This document shows, piece after piece, positions 12,001 to 24,911 of a stretch of 64,000 nucleotides of DNA. The translations under genes were made by a program, and so were the position numbers. This stretch comes from Apoderus coryli (Eukaryota > Arthropoda > Insecta > Coleoptera > Attelabidae). Under the pieces are notes generated by a model. The model did not search any database and was not told the DNA's origin. It saw nothing but the letters and a program-made list of their open reading frames with translations. The DNA lies in NCBI GenBank assembly GCA_911728435.2, contig OU452201.1:4650001-4714000 (forward strand), written 5' to 3'. The first letter of the stretch is position 1. Each line of letters starts with the position of its first letter.

Positions 12001-15000
12001 CAGTAACCTATATAGAAAAAGCACATCAAGCTTCAATTTTGTAAGTCGAATATGCACAATAATGATAAAAATGTGGCTTGCTGCATTTAAAAAATGAGCT
12101 TAGTTTCTTTAATTTCAAAGGACACTTTTATAAATCTTACGTTATAGGTTTCGTATCAGACATCGGTCGGATTGTTTTTGAATTTGAACATTTTTTGGCA
12201 CTAAAATGCCCAATCCCCTGACTGTTTCAAGATCGTCATACTGAAAACGGAAACATTGTATAATTAAAATTAGACACCTGTATCAATATTTAGAAAAACA
12301 GTTCAAAGTTCTCATAAAATGACTATTTTTGAGATAGAAGTACCTAGTATCCAATTTAGAGCCCCTAAAAGTCATTTATGAGATAAAACCTTAAATAAGT
12401 CATAAACGGTAAGACTTAGGTATAGGATAGATTAAAAAATTCTCTTATGTATTATAATCCTGAGTGGCGCCAAATTATGGACGGACACCAATTAGACAAA
12501 TAGAGCCTAAGTAGAATCTAGGGTTAAGCTAATACCAGAGCTGTGCCGAGTACCGATAAAATGTAATGTAAACTACATCGTGAAAAATGTCGAATTACAA
12601 CTATTCAATACTCTGAGTCAAAATATAAGTACGAGTACATTTTTAAGAACTCCTATAATATCAGATTTTTTTTTATTTTTTGTATTATTTAAATGAAGTT
12701 TCACAAGGTCCCTTTGGTATTTAGTTACTATATTGGCTTACCGGAATATTTTTAGGGGTATGAAATTTAAAAAATAAATTATTAATATGATTCCGTAATA
12801 ACCGTTGCCTTTGGGTGAATTTTTTGACATATTATGATACATCAGATATTGTTAGTATCTTATGCAGAATCAAAAAAAAAATATATATGGGGGTCCACGT
12901 TTATCTACTACACGATCCACCCTGTATACTTTCCTATTACGTCAAAAAACAAGCAAATTCAAATCAAAAGAGACAAATTTCATCGATGCGTGATTTTTAT
13001 CCTCACTAGGTATATAATAGAAAACATATAATGAGGTAAATGTAAAGCAAAAAAGCTCCAATTTTCAAACACTTCTATGAAAAAGTACATCCTTATTCCG
13101 CATGTGACACATCAAAATCTAAAAATAGATGAACAATATCAATAATATGTCACAATGACATAATAAAGGCAAATACAAATCAAAACATTGTGTGTAAAAA
13201 CAAACAATAAACCAATTTTTGCGAATCATTACGATATTAACTGTAACAAATTCATAACACACGGAATTTACACCAAAATTAACTCTATATGAGAGCATTA
13301 TTAACAATATAATACCGACAAAAAAAAAAGAGCGTGTACAATATTTTACGTTTTGTATAATAAATAAATGGATAGTGGGGACATATAAATTAGAGTCATT
13401 CCAATAATGTGAACACATTAAAAGAAAAACTTGAGTCGCGAACGAACGGTTTTCGATTCATATAGAATTACGTATGAATCATCAGTAACAACAAGTTGCG
13501 AAGTTTTAAGATAAAAGCGCGACCACTAAAACATACCGATAGAATATACACACGCGAGTTTACCAGCACGATAATACCTACTTGGTAATTACTATTTATA
13601 TGTGCGGGTGTTACGAATAATTTGATTAATAATTCATTGTAATAATCAGTGATAAATACCGGTTTTTTGTTATCTTTTAAATTTTGTTTCGGAGATATAT
13701 TTTGATTATATCATCATCAATGGCAGCGTGGCTTAATCCTATTAAAGGTAGGTCAGAATTGATTTTCACAATAATTCCTATGAGTCGCTAATCCGTGCCA
13801 AAATAAATAAACTATTTAGTAACAAACTTATTAATAATCCTAAAGAAAAAAGAACCAAACTTTAGCAAGAAAAATCATAATTTAAGAGCGCCATAAACAC
13901 AGCAAATTTAAAAGACAAAACATTCTTTTAATCTGACAAAATTAACACACAACTGAAAGGGTATTCCAAATATTTTTAAAAATCCATAATTGTACAAAAA
14001 CTTCATCACCCTGAAGCCTGGAAACAATGGACACCTATTTACTACTACTACTTTCACTATTTAGTATCAAACTAATTAATAATTAAGAACCAAACTTAAG
14101 TAAGAAAAATTATAATTTTATACATTTATATACAAACTAAATATCAAAGAAACAAAACTTTGAATACAGATAGAAGGGAAACGCGCGGGAACATAATATT
14201 AATATTTTTGGTGTTATATTGATAACATGCTTAATATAAGGGAGTCTTTGGTTCATACATAGTATGTACCTACGTCTAAAGTAACACAAAAAATTTTCCC
14301 AAATGAAAGGAGATTATCTTCATGAAAATTCTAGTCTATTAAAGTCCCAACATAAATTCCTCAATTACAAAAAAATATATTTAAACTGAATTTTATCAGT
14401 GACAAAATAAAAATGTTTGACATGATTTTAATTTTATTTCAAAATAATTGACGTGGAAAACATGTTGAATAATGAATCTTGAAATCACCAAAACAATTTT
14501 TTTTTTTCTAAATTGGTTCAATTTAACACAGAAATGAATATTGAAAAACACGTTTTCCACATTGTTCATAGAGAGTAAAAACTCCAAACGTTCTACTGGA
14601 ATGAAAAAAGCAACTGGAAGGACTCACTCAAAATCTTGAGGGCAGATGTTCAGAGAAACAAATTGATTAAAAAACAAAAGTATAACTACCAATCTCATGC
14701 ATTTTTTTATAATTACTTGAATATTATTATTGTATCTTCTAGACCTGACCTCAATATTTGGCAAGATTGGTGTCGTCTACGTTTTTTCTGTATGTTATGA
14801 TTTTTTTCTGGTAGTGACAATGAGTATAAAAAACATATCTAGGTGACCTAGCGGTAATGATAAATAAGTAATTTACAATAACACAACAAAAAAATATATA
14901 TATTGTTTTTTAACATACTAACGTATTTATGTGTGGGCACTAAGTATAATATGTAGTTCATTGATGTTTATCTAATGGTATTCATTCTTCTTGTGATTTG

Positions 15001-16120
15001 TTTTGGTCCTGTTAAGTAGTATACGGGTCACCCATATTTAAGGTGATTGGTTTACATTTTATTTTGTGGTATCTCAAATATTATAATATTTGAGAGTACA
15101 AAGTCGATGCTGTTCTATCAGATCTTTATCGTAACCTACCCTAAGTAATTAGTTTTGATTTGATAATATGTACCTACGCATAACTATCTGGGAACGATAT
15201 CAAAGTATTTTTTGCATTTACGTAACTCTTAGCACAGTTTAATCTTTCAATGCATAATTGCATCTTCTTCAAGTGCGATTGCATTAAAATGAAAAACAAA
15301 ATTGTTAAGCATTACATATAGGTAGATAGATATTGTTAAATTCTGCATAATTTATGTTGTATGCGTATGTATAATTCAAAACATTTTTTATCTTTATATA
15401 CCTACATGTTTACCTTAGAATTATATGTTCAGACACATAATATTCAAAAACAAACGGCGTTCACAATTTAGTTATTGAATATTTATGCATAAACATAATT
15501 TTAGTTTTTTTGGAATATTTAAAGATAAAAAAATGTTCCTGTAATAATAAATAAGTATTATTTTACATTGTTTTCGTGTACAACCTGTATACTACAGTTA
15601 GAGATGAATGAAACTAAAATTTTACGTTTTTCCTTAATTCTGATATATTTAACATTCAATAAATTGAACCCCCAACATGTTTTTTTCATTGATAAATCTG
15701 AAGTTCACAATATTCCAGTTGTACCTATATAACTTCTTGACCAACTCCCATCAGTATCGGCAGCTCTCCGCCCACTTTGGCTTCCTCTCTATCACTCTTC
15801 AGCACTCAGCATTGGATATGTACTATCTTACTACCCCCTCTTAATGTTTAGACGGTACCGTCCTATTAATTATCAATGATGCTTCGTTCTCTGTTACTCT
15901 TTTTCGTTATACCTACCGTGCGAAAATAAACGAAAAAAGAAAGTGCAGTAGGTACTAGCTATACTCCCTTTCCTCGATAATATAGTACCGAAGTACCTGT
16001 AGTACCCAACCAAAATTCGATGTTGTATCAAAGTAGGCTGTGGTCAGTTTCAGTCCAATTCTTCTTCTTACAATCTAAGTATACCTGCCTTTTCTATACC
16101 TACTGCAGTTTTTGTAATAT
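9010..16120. other. long gene-free interval
   Basis: About 7 kb of AT-rich DNA. Isolated CACCCTGTATA octamers occur near 10195 and 12916 and look like single ends of the TA-flanked elements seen elsewhere. The reading frames at 12815-13031, 13119-13418 and 14396-14587 are low-complexity and look like chance. No exon could be supported, although regulatory DNA of the gene at 16.4 kb may lie here. Confidence 0.45.
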
Positions 16121-16125
16121 CGTAA

Positions 16126-16155
16126 TATAACAAGTGTACCATGCTAAGATCAGTT
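16126..16155 (+). promoter_or_regulatory. TATA box and initiator
   Basis: TATAAC at 16126-16131 is followed by the arthropod initiator TCAGTT at 16150-16155. With the initiator A (16152) as +1, the TATA starts at -26, an acceptable spacing. That predicts a 264-base leader before the ATG at 16416. A TTCCGAGAA (the TTCNNNGAA form bound by STAT proteins) sits in that leader at 16322-16330, but about sixteen such sites are expected by chance in a window this size. Confidence 0.5.
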
Positions 16156-16415
16156 TAGTTCTATGCCAGTTATTGCGAGATAAAGACCGAGAAGTTTTTT
16201 TTTTGCGATGATTACGCGAATATTGTGTTTATTTTAATACATAAGAAAGTAGTGTGATTCGTCATTTATTGTGAAGGTTTTATCGTTTTGAGTGTTTCAT
16301 CGATATTTTATTATTGTATATTTCCGAGAATTTGGCCGGATTTCGTGCTAATAAATTAAAGCTCATTTCAATATAAATCCGCGAAAGGTTTCCTTCTGAT
16401 TAACGTGTCTACATT

Positions 16416-18053
16416 ATGAAGATTACAAATGGATTTTTCGGTAATATTCTTATGTTTAACTTAATAATAATAATAGAATTAATACGAATAACGTACTTTT
16501 ATCTAGTCGATATTATGGTAATTAGATATTTAGTACTTGACTTTTCAAATTGAGAAAGCTCTGATGAATTTGCAAGTTACTATAATTTAAATAAAGTAAA
16601 CATAGTTATTTTTACAATTTTTGCATGTTTTTAGACATGAGTTAAATTAAATATTTAAAGTTGCTTATGGATATTTGAGTACTTATATTACTATAACTAA
16701 ATACTACTACTAAATACTATATTAAATTTTCAATTTTGCAGCACCGGTAGGAATTATAAGAAAATGTGTTTAAATAATTAACATTGTATTGTATTATGTC
16801 AAGATGGTCAGTGTATAAGTTTTTACGAAAAGTCAGAGGCCAATTAACAATATTTTGTTTTAGTTTGGTTTTTAATTACATTTAACATATAATGAGGTGT
16901 TTATAAACTTATCATCAAACAACAAAATGTCATCATTACGTGTTAAAGTTCCTTTTGAATGGAAATGCGGAAAACCATTTTATTATTAATTATGAAGAAC
17001 TTAATATTCCGTATTATTTTATAAATGATCAAGTATATTTTGACCAGACTGTATTGCGACAATTTTAAATTTTAATTACATTAATTATTATTATTTTTGA
17101 CAAAAACTAATGAATTAATAAATATTTCTATTATTTGTTACAGTTATTAACCCAAATAACGTCCTCGGCCTTGCCCTATTCATATTGGGACTGTTGAGTT
17201 CTGGAGTGCGAACTGCGAGTGATTCCGATGAACACCTTTGGGCAAATCCTTGTTCGTATCAGCCATCGATACGGCATAGTAGAAGCGCAGCAAACGCACA
17301 AACCAATAAAATCATAAAAGACATTGACCAGCAGTTGTTCAGAGATCTCAAGGAATTGTATCCACATGTAAGTCACCTATTGTATCATGAAATCCACTAT
17401 CATTTCTGTCTTATTGAGTTATTATGAGATATTTAAATGTAGTTATTGTTTCAGGCTCGAGAACTCAGCCCCAAAGATAAGATACACCTTCGAGCAAATT
17501 GTCCAAGACTGAATAAAATGTTGAATAATATTACTAAATCGAAGAACATTACCGATGTAAGTTGAAAAAAGATTCCATTGACAACAATTCATAACAAACA
17601 CAAGTTGCGCTCAATTTCGCTAAATAATGTACTTTTATCTTGTTCCAGGCTAACAATATGTTCTACGAATCGCTGTACCAGATGGTGATATTCACCAATT
17701 CATTCAAAGACTTAAACATTAAGACGAATGCTAATTTCGACGCGAAGAAACGCAATCAACTCTACAACAAAACCAAAGACTATTTAAAACTGGTTTTTTG
17801 CGAGACTTACGATATTACTAAAACATTTGTCATCTCGAAATCTCCTCCTACTGTTAATACAAAGTGTTTACCAAAAAGAGCGAGTTTGGCGACTGCGCAA
17901 GTGTTGGACATTCAATTCTTCAAGAAATTAAAGCGATTCTTCAAGCAAAGTCGTAAGATCTTGAGTTCTTTGTCAAAAAGCAAAAGGAGGAACAGGAAGA
18001 ATAAGAACAGGAAATTACATAAAAAGAGAGGTAGTTTAGGTAATAGTAGCTGA
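16416..18053 (+). CDS. secreted helical cytokine-like protein, 251 aa (Unpaired-like?)
   Basis: Four exons, 16416-16440, 17144-17367, 17455-17556 and 17649-18053, join with GT-AG introns in phases 1, 0, 0 into 251 codons. Seen: a signal peptide formed only after the first splice (hydrophobic core VLGLALFILGLLSSG, residues 15-29); mature helices with heptad-like spacing (about 63-80, 118-140, 150-170, 199-226); four cysteines at 45, 99, 168 and 190; sequons at N108, N114 and N157; and a C-terminal tail of K and R (about 216-243) ending GNSS. Known: insect JAK/STAT ligands of the Unpaired family are secreted, glycosylated, helical and matrix-binding. Inference: size, two possible disulfides, basic tail, TATA promoter and ATTTA-rich 3' region fit a short-lived cytokine mRNA. 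I could not match a family signature, so another helical secreted factor is possible. The exon structure itself is firm. Confidence 0.8.
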
Positions 18054-18388
18054 TTTTTATAATTAAACTCTTAGATAGATAATATAATTTGGAGGTGATC
18101 TCAAACAAAAATTTCGAACAAAGATAGACACATAAGTATTAGAATTCCTCTATAATTTTATTTGACATATTAACTGTGATACTATTTATTGTTTTAATTT
18201 ATTTTAAAGTAGGTGCTAATATGTATTGAATATCAGGAAGTGTGCTTAGGGTTTTAGGCTTAACATTTGGTCAGTATGAAGCTTAAACTATGAGATTTGC
18301 TTGGCAATAACAGCATATGAATATGGTTTCGATTTTTTTTGTTAGGTTTTAGGATTATTGCCAATCAAGATTATCATTGTATAAGATA

Positions 18389-18410
18389 ATTTATTTATTT
18401 ATTTATTTTA
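18389..18410 (+). promoter_or_regulatory. AU-rich element in 3' UTR
   Basis: Five overlapping ATTTA pentamers in a row, 336 bases after the stop codon of the cytokine-like gene, with further ATTT/TTATTT stretches near 18577-18625. Overlapping AUUUA units are a known mRNA-decay signal in cytokine and immediate-early transcripts. That the transcript reaches this far is inferred. Confidence 0.45.
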
Positions 18411-18414
18411 TTAA

Positions 18415-19640
18415 TGACAAAGTTCCAAAGAGCGATTATAAGTGTCTTTGACTGTTTCTTAAAATTGCTGTAGACTGTATAGTAAATAATATATTTTTTA
18501 TTTTGTTTTATGTTTATAGGTACTAATTCTTTGTGATATATTTTTGTAATTGTACACTTAGTGATTTTGCAAGTATTATTATTATTATTTATTTCATTAA
18601 TTTATTTTAATTTATATTTTTGTTTTTGAAACATGTATTATGTTTGTATTTCTCTTCTACTTCATGTATTTATTGACTTATAGGTATATTAAGATGGAAT
18701 ATATTGTTGTCTATATAATATAGTGTTGCCTAAAAATTAGAGACTAGAGGTAGTAAACAGGTAAAACCCGTTGTCCTTTTTATGCTTTTGTTATGAAGGA
18801 TGTGTTAATTTATTATATACAGGGTGGCCTATCCAATTTACAATTATATACAAATTAAACTAATTATTTTTATATGTTAAATTTGTCTTTTTAAAAGTGT
18901 TAATATTTGAACTAAACTAAACTCCTAAAGCATATGAATGCTCCGAATCTTATAGGAACAGTTAAAAATCTTAGAAGTTATATTTAAAAGTTGACTACCT
19001 CAACTTGAACAATTTTATATGGCTCTAGTTTCTTGTTTCGGTTTCAGGCATTCTAAATTAATTTTAAAATCATATGTTTGAGCAAAACAATAATTCTATT
19101 ACCAAAAAAAGAATTGCCTTTATTAAAAAAAATAATGACCTTAAATTATTGAAATTGTTGATCAGTAATTTTTAGCCAACGCTATATACACACATATATT
19201 TAGCATTTGTATTATTAAACGAATGATTTGTAAATGTGTAACATTTTTGTGAATATTTATTTTTATGAAACTGTTATTCTGTTGATATAATCTCAATTTT
19301 GTACATTTTATACTGTAAATTTCCACAATCTTTTTATGTATATTAAAATATTTTTATATATATATTTGTTTTTTTTTATTATTTATTTATTATTACATAT
19401 TGGCAAATTTCTTTTTAATTAGAAGAGTTAAATAGAGAAATGTCTGCAAATATTAACTGACGCAACATTTCCGAAAACGAACGAAAGTGTTTTTTTATAT
19501 AATAGTAGGAATAAAGTGAATCTACTGTCGATAGACTTTCATGTATTTCGAGAATAAATAAAGTAACAAATACAAATAGTAACAACAAAAATATTTAAAA
19601 TCTAATGATACTATAATACATCTAGAAATAAAAGAATTTT
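18415..19640. other. AT-rich, probably 3' UTR then intergenic
   Basis: Very AT-rich. A lone ACAGGGTGG end at about 18822 looks like one terminus of a TA-flanked element. AATAAA occurs at 19510 and 19553, but nothing shows which poly(A) site the upstream gene uses. Confidence 0.4.
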
Positions 19641-19649
19641 GATTAAAAG

Positions 19650-20340
19650 AAAAGACTCTGTAGGATGTGGCGGTGATATAAATCTGGACTTACTCGATTC
19701 GAATCCTAAAAAGAGCTTGGAATTTTTAAATGTTGTTGATAGTTTTAATTTACGCCAAATAATGAACACTTCCACTAGCGTAACTACAGATTCAAGTTAG
19801 AAATCTTTAAATGAGGGTACTCGTGATCTTCTAGGTACTTCAGATCATTTGTTGGTGTTTTGTGAAGTGTAGGTAGATATATTTCCTGAAAGTAAAGCAA
19901 CTTTATGATTACTTTAAAAATAAAGCATAATATCCACTTGGTGGATGACATTATTCGTGATTTGGAGGTTGGACGGACTTCTCTATTGATACATTTGACC
20001 GAATCAATCATGCTATTTTAATTGTAATTTTAAATTATATTGGGTTTTCACAAGATGCAACTAACATGTTTAAAAATTATTTGTCGAACCGACATCAATT
20101 CGTTGAAACAGATCAGGGTTATTCCACAAAGGATATGTGGAATCTGGTGTTCCGCAACGTTCCATTCTTGGCCTTTTGCTCTTCTCGCTGTATACTTGTA
20201 CCATGTCTGAGAAATTTCTCAATTGCACTCGTTATTATTTTGGAGATGATGCTCAACTTTGTTTTTCTTTTTCAGATGAAAATTTGTATAATGCTGCGAC
20301 TTTAATTGATCGAGAGTTAGTTTTTATAATGTTGTATTGA
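19650..20340 (+). mobile_element. LINE remnant (endonuclease + reverse transcriptase)
   Basis: Translation of 19670-19870 gives the end of an APE-type endonuclease: GDINLDLLDSN, SFNLRQIMNTSTSVT, then GTSDHLLVFCEV. After a deletion, 19990-20340 gives a reverse transcriptase with FDRINHAIL (domain A), MFKNYLSNRHQFVE, GVPQRSILGLLLFSLY split over two frames, and a decayed active-site region GDDAQLCF. The order and spacing are those of a Jockey/CR1-type LINE on the plus strand. Stops, frameshifts and the missing domains between endonuclease and domain A show an old dead copy. Confidence 0.75.
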
Positions 20341-20344
20341 ATAT

Positions 20345-21670
20345 TGTATTATTTTTCTTGACTACAAATAAACGATTATTATAATTCATGAATCTATTAT
20401 TCAGATGCTGTTTGTGCGTTTACCCAGTGAGAAACTACTAAATCTCAAATCAAACTTGTATTATATTTAAATAATTCGTAAATATTACTTTAGGCTAAAC
20501 GACACCTTATGTATATTGAGAAGAAACATTTTCATTTGAATTAAAGAAAAATAAATAAATATTTGTGGAGCTCCAGCCAATCTGTCTGGTTTTTTCAATG
20601 CATTATAAATCCTAATTAGCATGGATTCCGATCTTATTTTTCTAAAATTTTCATTAATATTCCAATCATACATTTCGGAATTCATATTTTATACAAGTTC
20701 AAATTGGTATTATGTGTTGGTGCTTATATCACCCTGTATACTTAAATTAATTACGTTTTTAATAATGAATAACAAATTTTATGTAATCCAAATTAGTCAA
20801 TTCGTGTATACTTGTCTCGAGGCAATAAATTAATTTTAAATTAAATTCTATAAAAGTAGTAATAACGTAAGTAAAATATTGTTAGTTTCAATTAGTAAAA
20901 CTATATGTCAAATTAGGTAGAAAACGTAATAGGTAGCACGGATATAAAATAAAACACCTACTACAATTTGTCAATGAACTTGATACAAAAAGTGGATAAT
21001 AAAATATTTTTTTTAAACATAATTAATTTGACGTAAAGTGTATTCGATTAAATAAAAAAGCGCACAGGTAATACCGATCTCATTAATAATCAATGACATA
21101 AATACCCATTGGTGTGGCAATTTTTTTTATATGATCATTAATAAATGCATATATACATTTTTAAATAATTTTTTTTCTTTAAATTTGGAGAGATGTTAAG
21201 CCAATAAAATTAACGACAATTTTAATCTTTATCCCTAAATATCATCTGATAAAACAAGCAAGAATAATTTCACAAAAGCCCCACGATGTTTCCTTTATCA
21301 TCTCGAAGTTACTTATTATAACGAAATATGGAAAACCGCACTACCAAATTTGCACATAACATAATAAAAAAATTCATTAGTACGATAACAGAGCAATGAA
21401 CTGAGATGATATTGAATAATATTTCAGTATAATTTAAAATTTTAAAATAACTGACATTTGTACTTCCAGTCCTTCCAACTGATCCTTTTTTATCGAGCCA
21501 GAATAATTTTAAATACCCTTCAAAAACGCGTAATTTTTCTTTTTTCTTGATCTCGTCTTTACTATTTCATACATTTATTTCTTTCTAAGGATGAGGTTCC
21601 AATTATTAAAAAATTGTAGGTGAAATAATTTTTGATATTTCATGTCAGTCTCCTTCATCGTTTCACTCTC
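20345..21670. other. intergenic, nothing supported
   Basis: AT-rich, with a single CACCCTGTATA end at about 20732. No gene or paired repeat was recognised. Confidence 0.45.
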
Positions 21671-21672
21671 GC

Positions 21673-21797
21673 ATGAGGTTTAGGTTGCAGATTAGTTAGG
21701 TAGGTAGGTTAGCAAGGGCGAAGCCCTTGCCATGTACAGGCCTGATATGTACCTACCTATGAGGTTCAGGTTGCAAGTTAGTTAGGTTGGTAGGTAG
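21673..21797. repeat. short direct repeat around a perfect hairpin
   Basis: Two copies of a roughly 39-base unit beginning ATGAGGTTYAGGTTGCA lie at 21673-21711 and 21759-21797, 86 bases apart. Between them, 21712-21730 is a perfect 8-bp stem with a GAA loop (GCAAGGGC/GCCCTTGC), unusually GC-rich for this window. Confidence 0.75.
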
Positions 21798-22118
21798 TAG
21801 TAATTCTTTGCATGATCGTAGAAAAATTAAATTATATTAATATAATTAGATTTAGTGAAATCAGATACAATCTGGCAACGTTGACTGTTTAATTATATTT
21901 GTTTATTAATATGTCAATGTTCCAATATATTTCTTTTCATTGTTATTATAAATTGGTAGTAAATAAGCTGTAAATTATTAATTTTTATCATTATTTGGTG
22001 ACTAATTAATTGCTTTACAAATTTTGTTACTTAAAATGTGTTTAAAAGAGGCCAGTTAATCATTTATATTTCGAAAAAAGTAGTCCATATCGAAGTGGAG
22101 TAGAATAATTAAATATTT

Positions 22119-22821
22119 TTGAAATAAAAGTCGACCTCCGCACAATAAATTTTAATAAATATCTACAACAAATTACATTTGTCACCATACATGTTTCGCA
22201 GCTCCGGGCCGCATCATCAGATTCTTACGAAAAGTTATGTTATTTAACTTAGTACATATTATTTTTGGGAAACTTATTTATCAACTCATTGTGTGAAAAA
22301 AATTTTTTTTAAGTCATAAAATAAAAGTTATTGTTAAATTAAGTATCGTTATTAAACATTTAAAACTAAAAAACTAAAGAACTCAAAACTCACATCATTT
22401 CTAATGTAAGTTTCATGATATTTTTCTTTTTATAAATCATTGAAAAACCAAAATTTCTCTACGACAACAGTATACGCACTTGATTGATTGCAATTTCACA
22501 CTTGAAAAGTGTGAAATTACATTAGAAATGATGTGAGTTTTTGAGTTCTTTAGTTTTTTAGTTTTAAATGTTTAATAACGATACTTAATTTAACAATAAC
22601 TTCTTATTTTATGACTTAAAAAAAAATTTTTCACACAATGAGTTGATAAATAAGTTTCTCAAAAATAATATGTACTAAGTTAAATAACATAGCTTTTCGT
22701 AAGAATCTCTTATAACCACTGATGATGCGGCCCGGAACTGCGAAACATGTATGGTGACAAATATAATTTGTTGGAGATATTTATTAAAATTTATTGTGTG
22801 GAGGTCGACTTTTATTTCAAG
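22119..22821. mobile_element. large palindromic foldback element
   Basis: The left arm (22119-22408) and right arm (22517-22821) are near-perfect reverse complements: TGAAATAAAAGTCGACCTCC at the outer left answers GGAGGTCGACTTTTATTTCA at the outer right, and AAACTCACATCATTTCTAA at the inner left answers its complement. A 108-base spacer includes a second hairpin (22490-22516). The element holds no open frame. Its CATGTTTCGC...GGCC.CATC.TCAG block recurs at about 57130-57300, so this is a dispersed family; class unknown, probably a MITE or foldback. Confidence 0.85.
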
Positions 22822-22824
22822 AAT

Positions 22825-23640
22825 AATCATTTATATGATAATTTCGAAAGAGATATGAATATGAAATGCCGAGTAGTATATGAAATTCGCAAGTACCTAA
22901 TCTAGTCTATTCTATAATCAACTTAAAAAAAAAGTGAAAATACCAGGCCAATTATGCTCAAAAATAGTCTAATTATTAATCCCATAAAATAAAAATCCAA
23001 AGAAAGTAGTTATTTTGAGCTGCAGGCTGGAACACCAGCCCCTTCAATAACTTATAACTATTTTACTTCATCTGCCCCCATCGACATAGTTACACTGCCA
23101 AATTTTCAAACTTCTGCTATGTATAGTTTTCTATATACAGACCGATTTGTTTCCCGGTGGGACACTCCGTATAAAGTTTAAGTAATAAATTTCCATCGCG
23201 TAAATAAATAAATAAATGAGTTTTCATATAATTATGTGAAATTTTTAAATGTGGTGATTACCCGGTGTACTAATTTAAAAAATGTGTAATATTTATGCAA
23301 ATCAATATACATAATATAATTACAAATAACTCAATTTAGTGTAATCAGTAAAATGTATATCCTGATGGGTGCATTGCAATGTCAAAAGCTACTTATAATT
23401 TTGCTAAATAAACTTTGTCGAATGTCATTATTTATCTCTAAATATAGCCTATTCCATTAGCTACAGAGTTAAATGAAAATATGCAACTATCTTTGCTCTA
23501 TCTTTTCCTGTCCATGATATTTTTGCCTAAATTTAATAAATTTTTATAAAATTAATAGTGGGCTGTGATAAAAAAACACTCATGTTGTTATGGCAACGAA
23601 GTTAATGTCAATGTCAAATATAATTAATATATTAGTCAAA
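22825..23640. other. intergenic, nothing supported
   Basis: AT-rich. No gene or repeat recognised. Confidence 0.4.
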
Positions 23641-23643
23641 TTA

Positions 23644-23864
23644 GCCTGTGGATTTGATTCTTCTGTGATCTTTTAAAGTTTTGTGAACTCTTCTGTGTGA
23701 AACTCCGAATGCTTGCACCATTTCTCTAATGCTGTCATGTGGGTTAGCTTGGATATATCCCAGAACATTAACAACATTTCTTTGGGGGCGACCTGAACAA
23801 CTTCTTCTTTGAAATAGTCGCTGAATACTCGTTCATAAACGATTTGCGAGTCTTGTAAAGACAT
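23644..23864 (-). pseudogene. mariner-like transposase, N-terminal HTH fragment
   Basis: From the ATG at 23864 the frame reads MSLQDSQIVYERVFSDYF, then shifts near 23795. The second frame gives GRPQRNVVNVLGYIQANPHD, SIREMVQAFGVSHRRVHKTL and KDH, a winged/helix-turn-helix of the kind that opens IS630-Tc1-mariner transposases (N-P-H-x-S-I-R and GVSxRxVHxxLK). The DDE catalytic part is absent. Fragments carrying other parts of similar transposases lie at 42.0-43.9 kb and 59.9-60.4 kb. One frameshift and truncation make it dead. Confidence 0.65.
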
Positions 23865-24398
23865 TTTTCTTGTAGGATCGCATTTGCGGATATCTAAGTG
23901 CAGAAAACCTTGAGGCTTACAAAGCATGTTTGAAGCACTGGAAATAAAACGAACACACGGATACAGAAAATATATCCGGTGAAATCCCGTATCAAAAAAA
24001 AAATATATCACGCAATCATTTTACCTACCTAATACTATCATTTCATCTATTATTATTTGTTTTAGTTGTTAGCGCAACTAATTAGGTGACATTTCATTAG
24101 ATTTAAAAAATTCTCCGTTGCCATACATTATACAGGGACGTATATTCGCAATAATTTATACATTTTTAAACTGTTCTATTATTCGTTTTGTTCTCTAGTT
24201 CCGTGTGCGTGTGGAATACCTACCTAATACATACAAATTGTAACATACATTTTGCTGTTGAATCCGGTGTTTTAATTTTAGTATTTATAAATCTACATTG
24301 ATATTTTTACGGAAGCAATAACATTACTAAGGATAGGATTGCTTCTTCTAGCGACTGATACCTTTCACCAGGCAGTCCGGTCTTGATTTTCGGAAAGG

Positions 24399-24632
24399 TC
24401 AAGAAATCAGTCGCAACGCTGCAGAGATTTTCAAGTTGAATTTTCTTACGAGCTGTATCAGACTTGACTTGATAGTAGCGGCTCTAACTCGTTTGACTAG
24501 GGAGGTACTATCCCGATTATATTTAACTTTTTCATTATAATTCTCAATTTCTTCTTTAAACGCAGAATTAATCGCACTCCGAATATTTTGTTTACCAAAA
24601 GTTTGAATTTTATATTTTTGAATGCCTTTCAA
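24399..24632 (-). other. uncharacterised ORF, possibly transposon-derived
   Basis: A 77-codon frame with a basic, helical, coding-like composition (QTFGKQNIRSAINSAF, then KEEIENYNEKVKYNRD). The start loosely recalls the psq-type DNA-binding helix of pogo/Tigger transposases, but the resemblance is too weak to name it. No signal peptide and no splice partner found. Confidence 0.2.
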
Positions 24633-24911
24633 TACCTCTTACTAGATTTTTAATATCGTCGTAACCCCAAGTTTCAGTGAAATAATAAACAGTTTAACCC
24701 TTGATATATTAACATAGATGATTCTTTAATTTTTTTCCCTATGCGGGAAAGTAAAAACATATTACAATCGGAAGACATTTGAATTTTAAAATTGAGTGAT
24801 TTGGTTCTCTAGGGCACTTTTTTTGAATTCTTTTCTTTCTTAGTGTATGGCATCAATTTATTATTTCGTGTTTTAGATATTTATTTGTAAAGTCATCTTG
24901 AAGGTTAAGTT

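Noticed and set aside
12815..13418. Frames of 64-99 codons around 13 kb
   Set aside because: Low-complexity, rich in F/I/Y/N, overlapping each other in different frames, with no start context, domain or splice partner.
16322..16330. STAT-type site as proof of autoregulation of the cytokine-like gene
   Set aside because: TTCNNNGAA is expected about sixteen times in 64 kb by chance; one site is not evidence.
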